Below, piece after piece: positions 40,635-48,385 of a stretch of 49,426 nucleotides of DNA; position 1 is the first letter of the stretch, and every line of letters begins with the position of its first letter. The stretch is from T1Sed10-7 sp047921175 (GTDB taxonomy: Bacteria > Actinomycetota > Nitriliruptoria > Nitriliruptorales > Nitriliruptoraceae), in the NCBI GenBank assembly GCA_047921175.1, contig JBLRWQ010000014.1, positions 1-49,426 of the forward strand, given 5' to 3'. The position numbers and the translations under genes are program-made. The notes below the pieces were generated by a model. That model was not told the DNA's origin. It saw only the letters and a program-made list of their open reading frames with translations, and made no database searches.

Positions 40635-41096
40635 ATGGAGGTCGCGTTCGACAGCGGCGTCTGGTGGGCGTACGTGCTGGTGTTCCTGGCCGCAGCGGTC
40701 CCGGTCGTCGAGGTACTGGTCGTGATCCCAGCGGGCATCGTCGCGGGGTTGGCCCCCGTGCCCGTCCTGGTCGTCGCGCTGGCAGGGAACCTCAGCACCG
40801 TGGTGCTGGTGGTGCTCGCCGGTGACCGCCTGGCCGGTTGGTGGCGGGCACGACGAGTTCCCTCGCGCGCGGAACGGCCCCGAGCGGTCCGGGCACGGCA
40901 GCTCGCGCAGCGCTGGGGGGTCCCCGGCCTCGGCCTGCTCGCCCCGATGACGACGGGCTCCCACGTCGCCGCCGTCGCCGCGCTGGCGACCGGCGCCGGC
41001 CAGCGGCGGGTGCTCGTCTGGATGACGATCGGCCTGGTCGGCTGGGCCGTGGCCGTCACCGTTGCCGCCACGCTCGGCGTCGGCTGGGTCCGGTGA
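40635..41096 (+). CDS. small membrane protein, multidrug-export-like (Sm_multidrug_ex family)
   Basis: 153 residues, about four membrane segments. VFLAAAVPVVEVLVVIPAGI followed by GLAPVPVLVVALAGN and, later, WGVPGLGLLAPMTTGSHVAAVAAL resembles the putative small multidrug export protein family (PF06695-like, distant relatives of DedA). A basic loop (RARRVPSRAERPRAVRARQ) lies inside. ATG 40635 with GGAGGG ~9 bases upstream. Transport function is unproven in the family. Confidence 0.72.
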   Translation: MEVAFDSGVWWAYVLVFLAAAVPVVEVLVVIPAGIVAGLAPVPVLVVALAGNLSTVVLVVLAGDRLAGWWRARRVPSRAERPRAVRARQLAQRWGVPGLGLLAPMTTGSHVAAVAALATGAGQRRVLVWMTIGLVGWAVAVTVAATLGVGWVR

Positions 41097-41139
41097 CCGG
41101 TAGCGTCCGGCCTCCGACCGCCGGCCCGAGGAGCACCGC

Positions 41140-41571
41140 GTGGATGAGGAGCAGCAGCGACGCGTCACCCTGGAACGGATGGAGACCGGGGTCTACCGCG
41201 CCCGGAACGCCGCCGGGGCCGAGCTGGTCTTCGGCAGCTTCGTGGAGGACGGCTTCACCCCGGTGGAGCTCCTGCTGGCCGCGATCGGCGGCTGCTCCGC
41301 GGTGGACGTCGACCTCGTGACGGGTCGACGCTCGGAGCCCGAGCGGTTCGAGGTCACCATCGAAGCCGACAAGATCCGCGACGAGGCCGGCAGCATCCTC
41401 GACAACGTGCGGATGACCTTCCACGTCCACTTCCCGGCCGGACCGGATGGTGACAAGGCCCGCCAGCTGCTCCCGCGCGCCGTGCGGACCTCCCACGACC
41501 GGACCTGCACCGTGAGCCGGACCGTCGAGGCCGCCACCCCCGTCGAGGTCCTGGTCGACGACCACGCGTGA
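41140..41571 (+). CDS. OsmC-family protein
   Basis: 143 residues. Redox cysteines at C52 (AAIGGCSAVDVDLV) and C123 (HDRTCTVSRTV) are in the OsmC/Ohr positions. Members reduce organic hydroperoxides in the cytoplasm. The GTG at 41140 has GAGGAG 7 bases upstream; TAGCGT at 41101-41106 could be a -10 box for it. The DUF5998-like gene starts 18 bases after its stop. Confidence 0.9.
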   Translation: MDEEQQRRVTLERMETGVYRARNAAGAELVFGSFVEDGFTPVELLLAAIGGCSAVDVDLVTGRRSEPERFEVTIEADKIRDEAGSILDNVRMTFHVHFPAGPDGDKARQLLPRAVRTSHDRTCTVSRTVEAATPVEVLVDDHA

Positions 41572-41589
41572 CACACCACCGGAGGACCC

Positions 41590-42126
41590 ATGGCCACCTG
41601 GTACCAGCACCTCGAACAGCTCGACCAGGGGGAGCACGGCTGGACCTGCCGTGAACGGGTCCAGGACGTGCTGGCCGGCGAGAAGGTCGAGGACGTCACC
41701 GCCACCACGGTCAAGGACGTCTGCGACGACGGTCACGTCCACACCGACGTCAGCCTGGGACTGCGCACCCCGACGCGGCTGGTGCACGTGGTCGCCGGCG
41801 ACGCCCAGCACGTCACCGACGAGCACGAGCTCGGGCTGCAGTGCGCGGTGACCTCCCTCGCGCTGGCGGCGATCACCGACGTCGCCGTGCTGTCCTGGGA
41901 CCAGGGTGGGCATCCGGCCGTCGAGGTACGCGTCGCACGGGCGGGCGCTGGCTGGCAGGCCATGGGCGACCTCCACGACTGCGGCGACCCGGAGTGCGAC
42001 ATCCCGCCGGGCTCGATCCAGCTGGAGGCACGCGCGGACGGCATCGTGCTGGTGGCATCGGGATCTGAGGCGGCCGCGTTGGCCAGGTTCGCCGGTGGCC
42101 TGGCCCGCGCCGTCGGCAAGCGCTGA
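41590..42126 (+). CDS. DUF5998-like actinobacterial protein, unknown function
   Basis: 178 residues, soluble. Two stretches fit what I recall of DUF5998: VLAGEKVEDVTATTV with LGLRTPTRLVHVVAGD, and LHDCGDPECDIPPGSIQLEA with the CGDPxC motif that could bind a metal. No catalytic signature is visible. GGAGG lies about 4 bases before ATG 41590. It sits between osmC and the response regulator, 11 bases before the latter, so the three are probably one transcript. Confidence 0.65.
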   Translation: MATWYQHLEQLDQGEHGWTCRERVQDVLAGEKVEDVTATTVKDVCDDGHVHTDVSLGLRTPTRLVHVVAGDAQHVTDEHELGLQCAVTSLALAAITDVAVLSWDQGGHPAVEVRVARAGAGWQAMGDLHDCGDPECDIPPGSIQLEARADGIVLVASGSEAAALARFAGGLARAVGKR

Positions 42127-42137
42127 ACCGAGGTCCT

Positions 42138-42821
42138 GTGGACGCGACCATCCTGCTCGTCGAGGACGATGCCTCGATCCGTGAGCTGACCGCCCGCGGC
42201 CTTCGCGATGCCGGCTTCTCGGTCGTGACGGAGTCGACCGGCGACGACGGGCTGGCCTGCTTCCGCCGGATGCAGCCGGATGCGGTCGTGCTGGACGTGA
42301 TGCTGCCCGGGTTGGACGGGCTGGAGGTCTGCCGGGCGATCCGGGCCGAGAGCACCGTGCCGGTGGTCATGCTGACCGCGCGGTCCGACACCATCGACGT
42401 GGTCGTCGGGCTGGAGTCCGGTGCCGACGACTACGTGACCAAGCCCTTCGAGCTGGTGGAGCTCGTCGCCCGGGTCCGGGCCTCTCTGCGCCGCGCCACC
42501 CGCGCGGACCACCTCGATGACCGGCTCGAGATCGGGCCCGTGCGGATCGACATCGCCGCGCATCGGGTCGTTCGCGACGGCCAGGTGATCGAGCTCACGC
42601 CCACCGAGTTCCGCCTGCTGGTCGAGCTGGCACGGCACCCGGGCCAGGTCCTCAGCCGCGAGCAGCTGCTGGAGCGGGTCTGGGGCTACGACTACCTCGG
42701 GGACTCGCGGCTGGTCGACGCCACCATCCAGCGCCTGCGCGCCAAGGTCGAGCCCGATCCGGGCACCCCGACGATCGTGGAGACGGTGCGGGGCGTCGGC
42801 TACCGCGCGGCCCGGTCATGA
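42138..42821 (+). CDS. OmpR/PhoB-type response regulator (MtrA/CseB-like)
   Basis: 227 residues. Receiver: LVEDDASIRELTARGLRDAG, phosphoacceptor D53 in VVLDVMLPGLDGLEVC, T80 in VVMLTARSD and K102 in YVTKPFELVELV. DNA-binding winged helix: LTPTEFRLLVELARHPGQVL and SRLVDATIQRLRAKVE, IVETVRGVGYR. The GTG at 42138 is close to the previous gene. Its kinase overlaps it by ATGA. Followed by a GerMN lipoprotein, the order recalls mtrA-mtrB-lpqB. Confidence 0.94.
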   Translation: MDATILLVEDDASIRELTARGLRDAGFSVVTESTGDDGLACFRRMQPDAVVLDVMLPGLDGLEVCRAIRAESTVPVVMLTARSDTIDVVVGLESGADDYVTKPFELVELVARVRASLRRATRADHLDDRLEIGPVRIDIAAHRVVRDGQVIELTPTEFRLLVELARHPGQVLSREQLLERVWGYDYLGDSRLVDATIQRLRAKVEPDPGTPTIVETVRGVGYRAARS

Positions 42822-44164
42822 GCCGCGCCACCTCGCCACCCGCCGGGGCGAGCGACCCGACCGTGCCCGCCGGGGCGCACCCCGGACGGCGGGTGCGTGG
42901 CCGGCTGGTGCTCTCGGTGGTCGCCCTGGTCGCGACCGCGGCGCTGGTGCTGTCGCTGCTCGCCTACGTGGCGATCGCGCGGTCGCTCCGGGCGGAGGTA
43001 CAGGATCGGGCGCTGGAGGAGGCCCGGTTCACGGTCGAGGCGCTGGCCGCCGAGCGCCTCACGCCACCCGTGCGCCCGGGCGACATCGAGGCCTCGGGCC
43101 TGGCCGGGGACCTGCAACGCCGGGGGCTGACCGCCTACGTCGACCTCGGCGGCAGCCCGGGTGAGGACTTCGTGACCGGTCTCGGCGCGGTGTCGATCCC
43201 CGGCGTGGTGTCCGCGGACCTGCGGCGGTTGCTCGGCGACGGCAACCTCGCCGCCGAGCAGGTCGAGATCGACGGCAGCCCGTACCTGGTGGCCGCGGGC
43301 CGGACCGCCGCCGGACCCGACATCTACCTGCTGACCGACATCACCGAAACCGAGCGGACGCTGCGTCAGCTCCGCCTCGGCCTCCTCGCGGCCTCCGGTG
43401 TCCTGGTGCTGCTCGGCGCGGCCGGTGCCTGGCGGGCGGCACGCCTGTCCGGCCAGCTGGCGGACAGCGTCGCCGAGCTGACCGCAGCCCGCACCCGGGA
43501 GCGACGGTTCGTCGCCGACGTCTCGCACGAGCTGCGGACGCCGTTGACCGCGCTGGTGGGCGAGGCCGATGCGCTGCGCGCCGGCGCCGAGCAGCTCCCC
43601 CCGGATCAACGGCGGCTCGTGGAGCTCCTGGAGCAGGACGTCCAGCGGCTCCGGCAGCTCGTCGAGGAGCTCCTCGAGCTCTCGCGGTTGGACGCGGCCG
43701 CCGCCGAGCCCGGTGACGACGAGCCGTGGGACGTCGAGGTGGCGCGGTTGCTCCGTGCCATCGCGGATCGTCGGCTCCCGGACGCCCAGGTGCGTGTCCC
43801 CGCGGGGTTGACGGTCCGGACGGACCGTCGTCGGCTGGAGCGCATCGTCTCCAACCTGCTGGACAACGCGCGGACCCACGCGGACGCCAGCTCGGTGACG
43901 GTGACCGCGCACCTCGACGGCACGGTCCTCGAGGTGGAGGTCGCCGACCGCGGCCCCGGCGTGGATGAGGCCGACCTCGAGCGCATCTTCGACCGGTTCG
44001 CGAAGGCGGACCGATCCCGGGGGTCCGGCGGGAGCGGGCTGGGGCTGGCGATCGCCCGGGAGCACGCCCGGGTGCTGGGCGCCTCCCTCGACGCCCACAA
44101 CCGGGACGGCGGCGGGCTCGCTGTCGTCCTGCGGCTACCCGTCGAGGTTGTGACAGACCTGTGA
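42818..44164 (+). CDS. membrane sensor histidine kinase (MtrB/CseC-like)
   Basis: 448 residues. Basic N-terminal tail, TM1 (~29-53, LVLSVVALVATAALVLSLLA), an outer sensor loop of ~130 residues, TM2 (~185-205, LGLLAASGVLVLLGAAGAW), a HAMP-like stretch, then HisKA with H237 in FVADVSHELRTPLTAL, the N-box IVSNLLDNARTHAD, G1 VADRGPGVDEADLERIFDRF and G2 GGSGLGLAIAREHARVLG. The ATG overlaps the regulator stop, so they form a pair. The signal is likely sensed at the cell envelope. Confidence 0.94.
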   Translation: MSRATSPPAGASDPTVPAGAHPGRRVRGRLVLSVVALVATAALVLSLLAYVAIARSLRAEVQDRALEEARFTVEALAAERLTPPVRPGDIEASGLAGDLQRRGLTAYVDLGGSPGEDFVTGLGAVSIPGVVSADLRRLLGDGNLAAEQVEIDGSPYLVAAGRTAAGPDIYLLTDITETERTLRQLRLGLLAASGVLVLLGAAGAWRAARLSGQLADSVAELTAARTRERRFVADVSHELRTPLTALVGEADALRAGAEQLPPDQRRLVELLEQDVQRLRQLVEELLELSRLDAAAAEPGDDEPWDVEVARLLRAIADRRLPDAQVRVPAGLTVRTDRRRLERIVSNLLDNARTHADASSVTVTAHLDGTVLEVEVADRGPGVDEADLERIFDRFAKADRSRGSGGSGLGLAIAREHARVLGASLDAHNRDGGGLAVVLRLPVEVVTDL

Positions 44165-44276
44165 CGTGGCGCGGACCCCGCGCGGACATCCGCGGCGCAT
44201 GATCGCCCTGGATGCCCAGACGGCAGCCCGCGGTCGGTCCGACCGCGTCGGATGATGACCCGATGGGAGGCTCACG

Positions 44277-45320
44277 ATGACCCGTCTCCGCCTGACCGCC
44301 ACGATCGGGGTCGTCCTCGCGCTGCTGCTGACCGCGTGCGGGGGCGGCGTGACCGACGGCGGCCCGCTCAGCCCCGGCGAGGGCGACGACCCCGCTCCCC
44401 CGACCGAACCCGACGACGAGGGCGACGACGAGGGCGACGACGAGGGCGACGACCCGGCCGACGCCGAGGAGCCCGAGGAGCCCGCTGACACCGACGATGA
44501 GGCCACGAGCGATGCTCCCGAGGGCACCGACGACGACGCCGGCGAGGGCGACGACGCCGCATCGCCGCCGACGAACACGACCACGGTGCGCCTGTACTTC
44601 CTGGCCCCCGGGGGCGGCACCCCCGCCCGGAGCGACCCGTTCCTGATCTCCATCGAGCGTGAGCTCGAAGCGACCCCGCGCATCGCGCACGCGACGGTGC
44701 GGGCGCTGATCGACGGGCCGACCCGCGCCGACGAGCAGCTCATCGACGGCATCTCCAGCGCCGTGCCCGCCGAGACGCTCCTGCTCGGCATCACGATCGA
44801 CGACCGCGTCGCGACCGTCGACCTGTCGCGCGAGTTCGAGTCCGGCGGCGGGTCCCTGTCGATGTTCGCGCGGCTCGCCCAGGTCGTCTACGCGGTCACC
44901 CAGTTCCCCACCGTCGACGCGGTCGAGTTCCGCCTCGACGGGGACCCGGTCACCGTGTTCTCCGGCGAGGGCATCGTGCTCGACGGCCCCGTCGCCCGTG
45001 ACGACTACGTCGACCTGCTCCCGACGGTCTTCATCGACACGCCCGCCGCAGGTGCCGAGGTGGCCCTGCCGCTCCGCCTGACCGGCAAGGCGGCCGTGTT
45101 CGAGGCCACCTTCCAGTACCGCGTCACCGCCGCGGACGGCACGGTCCTCGCCGAGGGCTTCACCATGTCGGACAGCGGCGTCGGCTGGGGCTCGATCGAC
45201 GTGACCCTGGACGTGGACGTCGACGCACCCACCGATGCGGTGCTGTCGGTCTTTGAGTACTCCGCCCGGGACGGCTCGATCCAGGCCGAGCGCGATACCC
45301 CGATCCGTCTCGTGCCGTGA
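44277..45320 (+). CDS. lipoprotein with GerMN and Gmad2 domains
   Basis: 347 residues. Signal peptide and lipobox LLTAC with C21 as the lipid-attached residue. An acidic Asp/Glu/Gly-rich linker (~36-95) tethers two folded domains: GerMN at ~103-235 (TVRLYFLAPGGG, RALIDGPTRAD, VATVDLSREFESGGG, AQVVYAVTQFPTVDAVEFRLDG in parts) and a Gmad2 immunoglobulin-like domain at ~252-345 (VFIDTPAAGAEVALPLRLTG, WGSIDVTLDVDVDAPTDAV). GerMN also occurs in LpqB, which works with MtrAB. ATG 44277 has GGGAGG 6 bases upstream. Probably binds or senses cell wall material. Confidence 0.9.
   Translation: MTRLRLTATIGVVLALLLTACGGGVTDGGPLSPGEGDDPAPPTEPDDEGDDEGDDEGDDPADAEEPEEPADTDDEATSDAPEGTDDDAGEGDDAASPPTNTTTVRLYFLAPGGGTPARSDPFLISIERELEATPRIAHATVRALIDGPTRADEQLIDGISSAVPAETLLLGITIDDRVATVDLSREFESGGGSLSMFARLAQVVYAVTQFPTVDAVEFRLDGDPVTVFSGEGIVLDGPVARDDYVDLLPTVFIDTPAAGAEVALPLRLTGKAAVFEATFQYRVTAADGTVLAEGFTMSDSGVGWGSIDVTLDVDVDAPTDAVLSVFEYSARDGSIQAERDTPIRLVP
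44412..44453 (+). repeat. 12-base tandem repeat coding for the acidic linker
   Basis: GACGACGAGGGC occurs three times in a row (44412-44447) followed by half a copy, encoding DDEG repeats. Such perfect repeats can change length by slippage, altering the reach of the lipoprotein. Confidence 0.8.
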
Positions 45321-45328
45321 CCGATCCC

Positions 45329-45379
45329 CGCTGACCGACGTCGCGCCCGCCGCTCAGGTGGGCGCGACGTCGGTCAGCG
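45329..45379. terminator. 20-base perfect stem between the lipoprotein gene and lysR
   Basis: 45329-45348 and 45360-45379 are perfect reverse complements, with an 11-base loop (45349-45359) holding most of the lysR stop codon. It lies right after the lipoprotein stop and in the last codons of the convergent lysR, so it would terminate both. The longest perfect stem seen in the window. Confidence 0.85.
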
Positions 45380-46244
45380 GTGTCGTCCGTGACGAACCGT
45401 AGGCCTCGCTGAGCAGTTGGAGCAGGTCCCGCACCCCGGGTGGTGGCGCACCGCGCAGCCAGGCGAGCCAGACCGGCAGCGGCGGGGCGTCACGGACCCG
45501 GCGGTAGGCCACACCGGGCCGCGGGTGCTGCCGGACGGTGGCCTCTGCGGTGACCCCGACCGCACGACCGGAGGCGATCAGCGTCAGCCAGTCCTCCACG
45601 CCATGCACCGCCCGGGTGGTGGTCGGCGCGGCCGAGGACGGCCACAGGCCGGGCGTGGTCGTGCCGGTCCGCTCGTCGACCGCGACGGTGCGCCCGGCCA
45701 GGTCGCTCAGGCCGAGGGTGCGCCGCCGCGCCAGTGGATCGGAGGTGGCCACCGCGGCGTAGCGCGGCTCCGAGCCCACCAGGGTCAGCTCCACGCGGTC
45801 GTCGTCGGGGGAACGTCGCAGCACGCTGCAGTCCGCCACGCCCTCGACGAGCCCCGCCGTCGCCGTGCCCGAGCGCACGAACAGCAACTCGGAGCCGGGA
45901 TGCCGCTCGGCCCACCGCTCCTGCACCGAGGTGGTGTGCTGACCGACCGCGGACCACGCGTACCCCACCCGCAGCTGCCAGGGCACGCCACTGGTCGCCT
46001 GCGCGATCGCGTCCACCTCGGCCAGCACCCGCCGGGCGGAGGCAAGCACCTCGGCACCGGTCGGCGTCAGCGTGACCTCGCGGGGGCCACGGTGCAGGAG
46101 CCGGGCACCGACCCCGCGCTCCAGCGCCGCCACCGCCCGTGACACCGACGCCTGGGAGCGTCCGAGGTCGATGGCGGCGTCGGTGAAGGTGCCGGCGTCG
46201 ACCACCGCGACGAGAGCACGCAACGAGCGCAACTGAATATCCAT
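45354..46244 (-). CDS. LysR-family transcriptional regulator
   Basis: 296 residues. N-terminal helix-turn-helix: LRSLRALVAVVDAGTFTDAA, RSQASVSRAVAALERGVGARLLHRGPREVTLTPTG (in parts). C-terminal co-inducer domain: WQLRVGYAWSAVGQHTTSVQERW, DLAGRTVAVDERTG. The start ATG 46244 matches the usual start just before the HTH; an open frame to 46304 adds a non-conserved Arg/Tyr stretch. The start codon is inside a palindromic operator shared with the divergent exporter gene, so autoregulation and control of that gene are likely. Confidence 0.93.
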   Translation of the reverse strand: MDIQLRSLRALVAVVDAGTFTDAAIDLGRSQASVSRAVAALERGVGARLLHRGPREVTLTPTGAEVLASARRVLAEVDAIAQATSGVPWQLRVGYAWSAVGQHTTSVQERWAERHPGSELLFVRSGTATAGLVEGVADCSVLRRSPDDDRVELTLVGSEPRYAAVATSDPLARRRTLGLSDLAGRTVAVDERTGTTTPGLWPSSAAPTTTRAVHGVEDWLTLIASGRAVGVTAEATVRQHPRPGVAYRRVRDAPPLPVWLAWLRGAPPPGVRDLLQLLSEAYGSSRTTPLTDVAPT

Positions 46245-46288
46245 ACGCGAAGCGTATGGCGTATCGCACTCCCTGCATTCGCCGTATG
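46242..46288. promoter_or_regulatory. LysR operator: palindrome plus two further half-sites
   Basis: CATACGC-GAA-GCGTATG (46242-46258) is a perfect 7+7 palindrome containing T-N11-A, the LysR recognition shape. The half-site recurs as GCGTATC (46259-46265) and CCGTATG (46282-46288) in the same orientation as the right arm. The palindrome covers the lysR start codon, so binding would block its own expression; the others are in the promoter region of the exporter. Confidence 0.7.
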
Positions 46289-46313
46289 GGTGCCGGCGAC
46301 CCACACTGCGGCC

Positions 46314-47279
46314 ATGACCTCGACCGTGGATCCGACCCCGACGATGCCGCCGGCTCCTGGCGAGCGCGAGCTGGTCGCCATCGGCGCCCCCGGGGCAACG
46401 GAGGGCGGCTCACGGGCGCGACGTCTCGGCCCGACGGGTCGTGGCATCCTCACGATGCTCGCGAGCGGGGTCAGCAACTCGACCGGTGCCGGCATCGGGA
46501 CGACGGCGTTCCCCGCGATCGGTCCGGCAGGTGTCGTCGCCGTCCGGCAGATCGTCGCGGCAGCGGTGCTCCTGCCGGTCGCCCGTCCGCCGCTGCGACG
46601 CCTGACCTGGCCGCAGTGGTGGCCGGTCCTGCTGCTGGCCGCGGTCTTCGCGCTCATGAACCTCGCGCTGTACACCGCGATCGACCGCATCGGTCTCGCC
46701 CTGGCTGTGACGCTCGAGTTCCTCGGGCCGCTCGCGATCGCGCTGCTCGCGTCCCGCACCCGTCGGGACCTCGTGCTCGCCCTGGCGGCGGCTGCCGGCG
46801 TGTACGTCCTGGTGCAGCCGGGACCGACCAGCGACCTCGTCGGGATCGCGATCGCGCTGGTCGCCGCGACCTGTTGGGCCGGCTACATCCTGCTGAACCG
46901 ACTGGTCGGGCGCCGGCTGACCGGGCTCCAGGCGCCGGCGATCGCCACCTCGGTGTCCGCCCTGGCGTACCTGCCGGTGCTGGTGTGGCTGGCGGCCGAC
47001 GGCCGCTTCACCGTGGCGGCGGCGATGGCGGCGATCACGGCCGGTGTGCTGTCCTCAGTGGTCCCCTATGCCGCGGACCTGACGGCGCTGCGGCTCGTCC
47101 CGCCCCGCTTCTTCGCCCTGTTCATGAGCATCCATCCGGTCATCGCGGCATTGGTGGGGGTGGTCCTCCTGCGCCAGATCCCCGCCGCGTCCCAGTGGCT
47201 CGGCATCCTGGTGGTGGTCGCCGTGAACGCCCTGGCGGTCGGTCGGCCGCACCGTCGAGCAGGGTCAGCACCGCGCTGA
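46314..47279 (+). CDS. EamA-family transporter, RhtA-like exporter
   Basis: 321 residues, ten membrane segments expected. Typical EamA/RhtA stretches: GVVAVRQIVAAAVLLPVARPP, ALMNLALYTAIDRIGLALAVTLEFLGPL (in parts), WAGYILLNRLVG, SSVVPYAADLTALRLVPPRFFALFMSIHPVIAALVGVVLL (in parts). RhtA exports threonine and homoserine; the substrate here is unknown. No SD is visible before ATG 46314; GTG 46290 is an alternative. Its divergent LysR neighbour probably controls it. The last ~15 residues (RPHRRAGSAPR) run into the remains of the next gene. Confidence 0.9.
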   Translation: MTSTVDPTPTMPPAPGERELVAIGAPGATEGGSRARRLGPTGRGILTMLASGVSNSTGAGIGTTAFPAIGPAGVVAVRQIVAAAVLLPVARPPLRRLTWPQWWPVLLLAAVFALMNLALYTAIDRIGLALAVTLEFLGPLAIALLASRTRRDLVLALAAAAGVYVLVQPGPTSDLVGIAIALVAATCWAGYILLNRLVGRRLTGLQAPAIATSVSALAYLPVLVWLAADGRFTVAAAMAAITAGVLSSVVPYAADLTALRLVPPRFFALFMSIHPVIAALVGVVLLRQIPAASQWLGILVVVAVNALAVGRPHRRAGSAPR

Positions 47280-47467
47280 CCGCGTCATCGATGACATCGA
47301 GGTGGCGGACCCCCTCGGCTGGGAGCTCCCATCCGCGCACCGCGACCACCGGTCACCACGATCACGCCGGCCTCGGCCAACCGGTGGCCCGCCCGCTCCC
47401 CAGCCGCCACGTCGGAGACGGTTACGCCCTCGTCCGGACCGACCACCGCAACGTACGCCCTCGCTAT
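47242..47467 (-). pseudogene. remnant of a TIGR00725/LOG-like Rossmann protein with the middle deleted
   Basis: Two frames on this strand read as the ends of one protein. From ~47467: AYVAVVGPDEGVTVSDVAAG then ERAGHRLAEAGVIVVTGG, an N-terminal Rossmann fold. After about 47350, in another frame: VVAVRGWELPAEGVRHLDVI then DDAVSAVLTLLDGAAD, which looks like its C-terminal end. About 100 codons with the PGGxGTxxE-type core are missing and the halves are out of frame. There is no start codon: the codon in the expected place is ATA at 47465-47467, and an in-frame stop is just upstream. Confidence 0.6.
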
Positions 47468-48192
47468 GGCTCAACCTCTACTGCACGTCCATGGTTTGCG
47501 CCTGCCCACCGGTGCCGGCGGAGCAGCCACACGGCGACGAGCACGTACCAGGCGTCCGCCAGGGTGTTGAAGGTGCGCTGGAGCAGTCCGGGTGCACCGG
47601 GGACCAGCCCCAGCACGTGTGCCAGGAAGAGCGTGGCCGCGCTGCCCCCGACCAGCAGGGACCAGCGTGCCAGGCCGGGCTCGTCGGACCGGACCCGCCA
47701 GGCGAACGCCAACGGCGCCAGCACCAGCGCGGTGTAGCCCCCGCCCGCGGTGATGGTGTGCCACAGGTCGAAGGATGACGTGTCCGCTCCGGGGCAGCCC
47801 GGGGTGCACGGCGCTGCGACCACACCCAGCGTGCCGACCCCGGCGATCACGACCAGTATCGGCCCGAGCCGCCCCTCCCCCGGCAAGGCCCGATCCAGGG
47901 CCGGCGCCAGCACGAGGAAAGCCAGGCCGGACAGCAGCAACCCGGCGACCAGCGGGCCTCGGCTCGGCCACGGCGCCCCGAGCTCGAACAGTTCGCTGAT
48001 CGCCTGCGTGCTCGGGTCGTAGCCGGGCCGTAGCCAACCTCCGACCAGCCAGGCGAGCACGTACACGGTCACGGCCACGAGGCCGAACCAGAGCGCGCCA
48101 CGCACCCATGCCGGCAGCGAACCAGGACCACCGGCCCGTCCGGGCGGGAGACGGTGGGTGGGCCGATCGTCAGCGGGGTGGTGGTCGCTCAT
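47464..48192 (-). CDS. DUF998 family membrane protein
   Basis: 242 residues, six membrane helices. The family motif is YDPSTQAISELFELGAPWPS after TM1, followed by GLLLSGLAFLVLAPALDRAL, ILVVIAGVGTLGVVAAPCTP, FDLWHTITAGGGYTALVLAPLAF (in parts) and a C-terminal FNTLADAWYVLVAVWLLRRH. Function unknown for the family. ATG 48192 has only a weak upstream ribosome site. Its TAG stop (47464-47466) touches the pseudogene. Confidence 0.82.
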   Translation of the reverse strand: MSDHHPADDRPTHRLPPGRAGGPGSLPAWVRGALWFGLVAVTVYVLAWLVGGWLRPGYDPSTQAISELFELGAPWPSRGPLVAGLLLSGLAFLVLAPALDRALPGEGRLGPILVVIAGVGTLGVVAAPCTPGCPGADTSSFDLWHTITAGGGYTALVLAPLAFAWRVRSDEPGLARWSLLVGGSAATLFLAHVLGLVPGAPGLLQRTFNTLADAWYVLVAVWLLRRHRWAGANHGRAVEVEP

Positions 48193-48385
48193 GACCGAGA
48201 GCCTGCTCGCTGGACCGCCCCGGCGCCACCTCCCGATCCCGCATCGAGGCCCCTGGAGTGCTTGGGGCAGCGGCCGGACCCTGCCGATCCCCGGTCAGCT
48301 GGCCCGAGAAGCCGGACCTCCGGTTGGCGGGCTGCTTGCACGGGTGACCTCCGACGTCAACGAACCTGACCGCTCCCGCGCGCGC

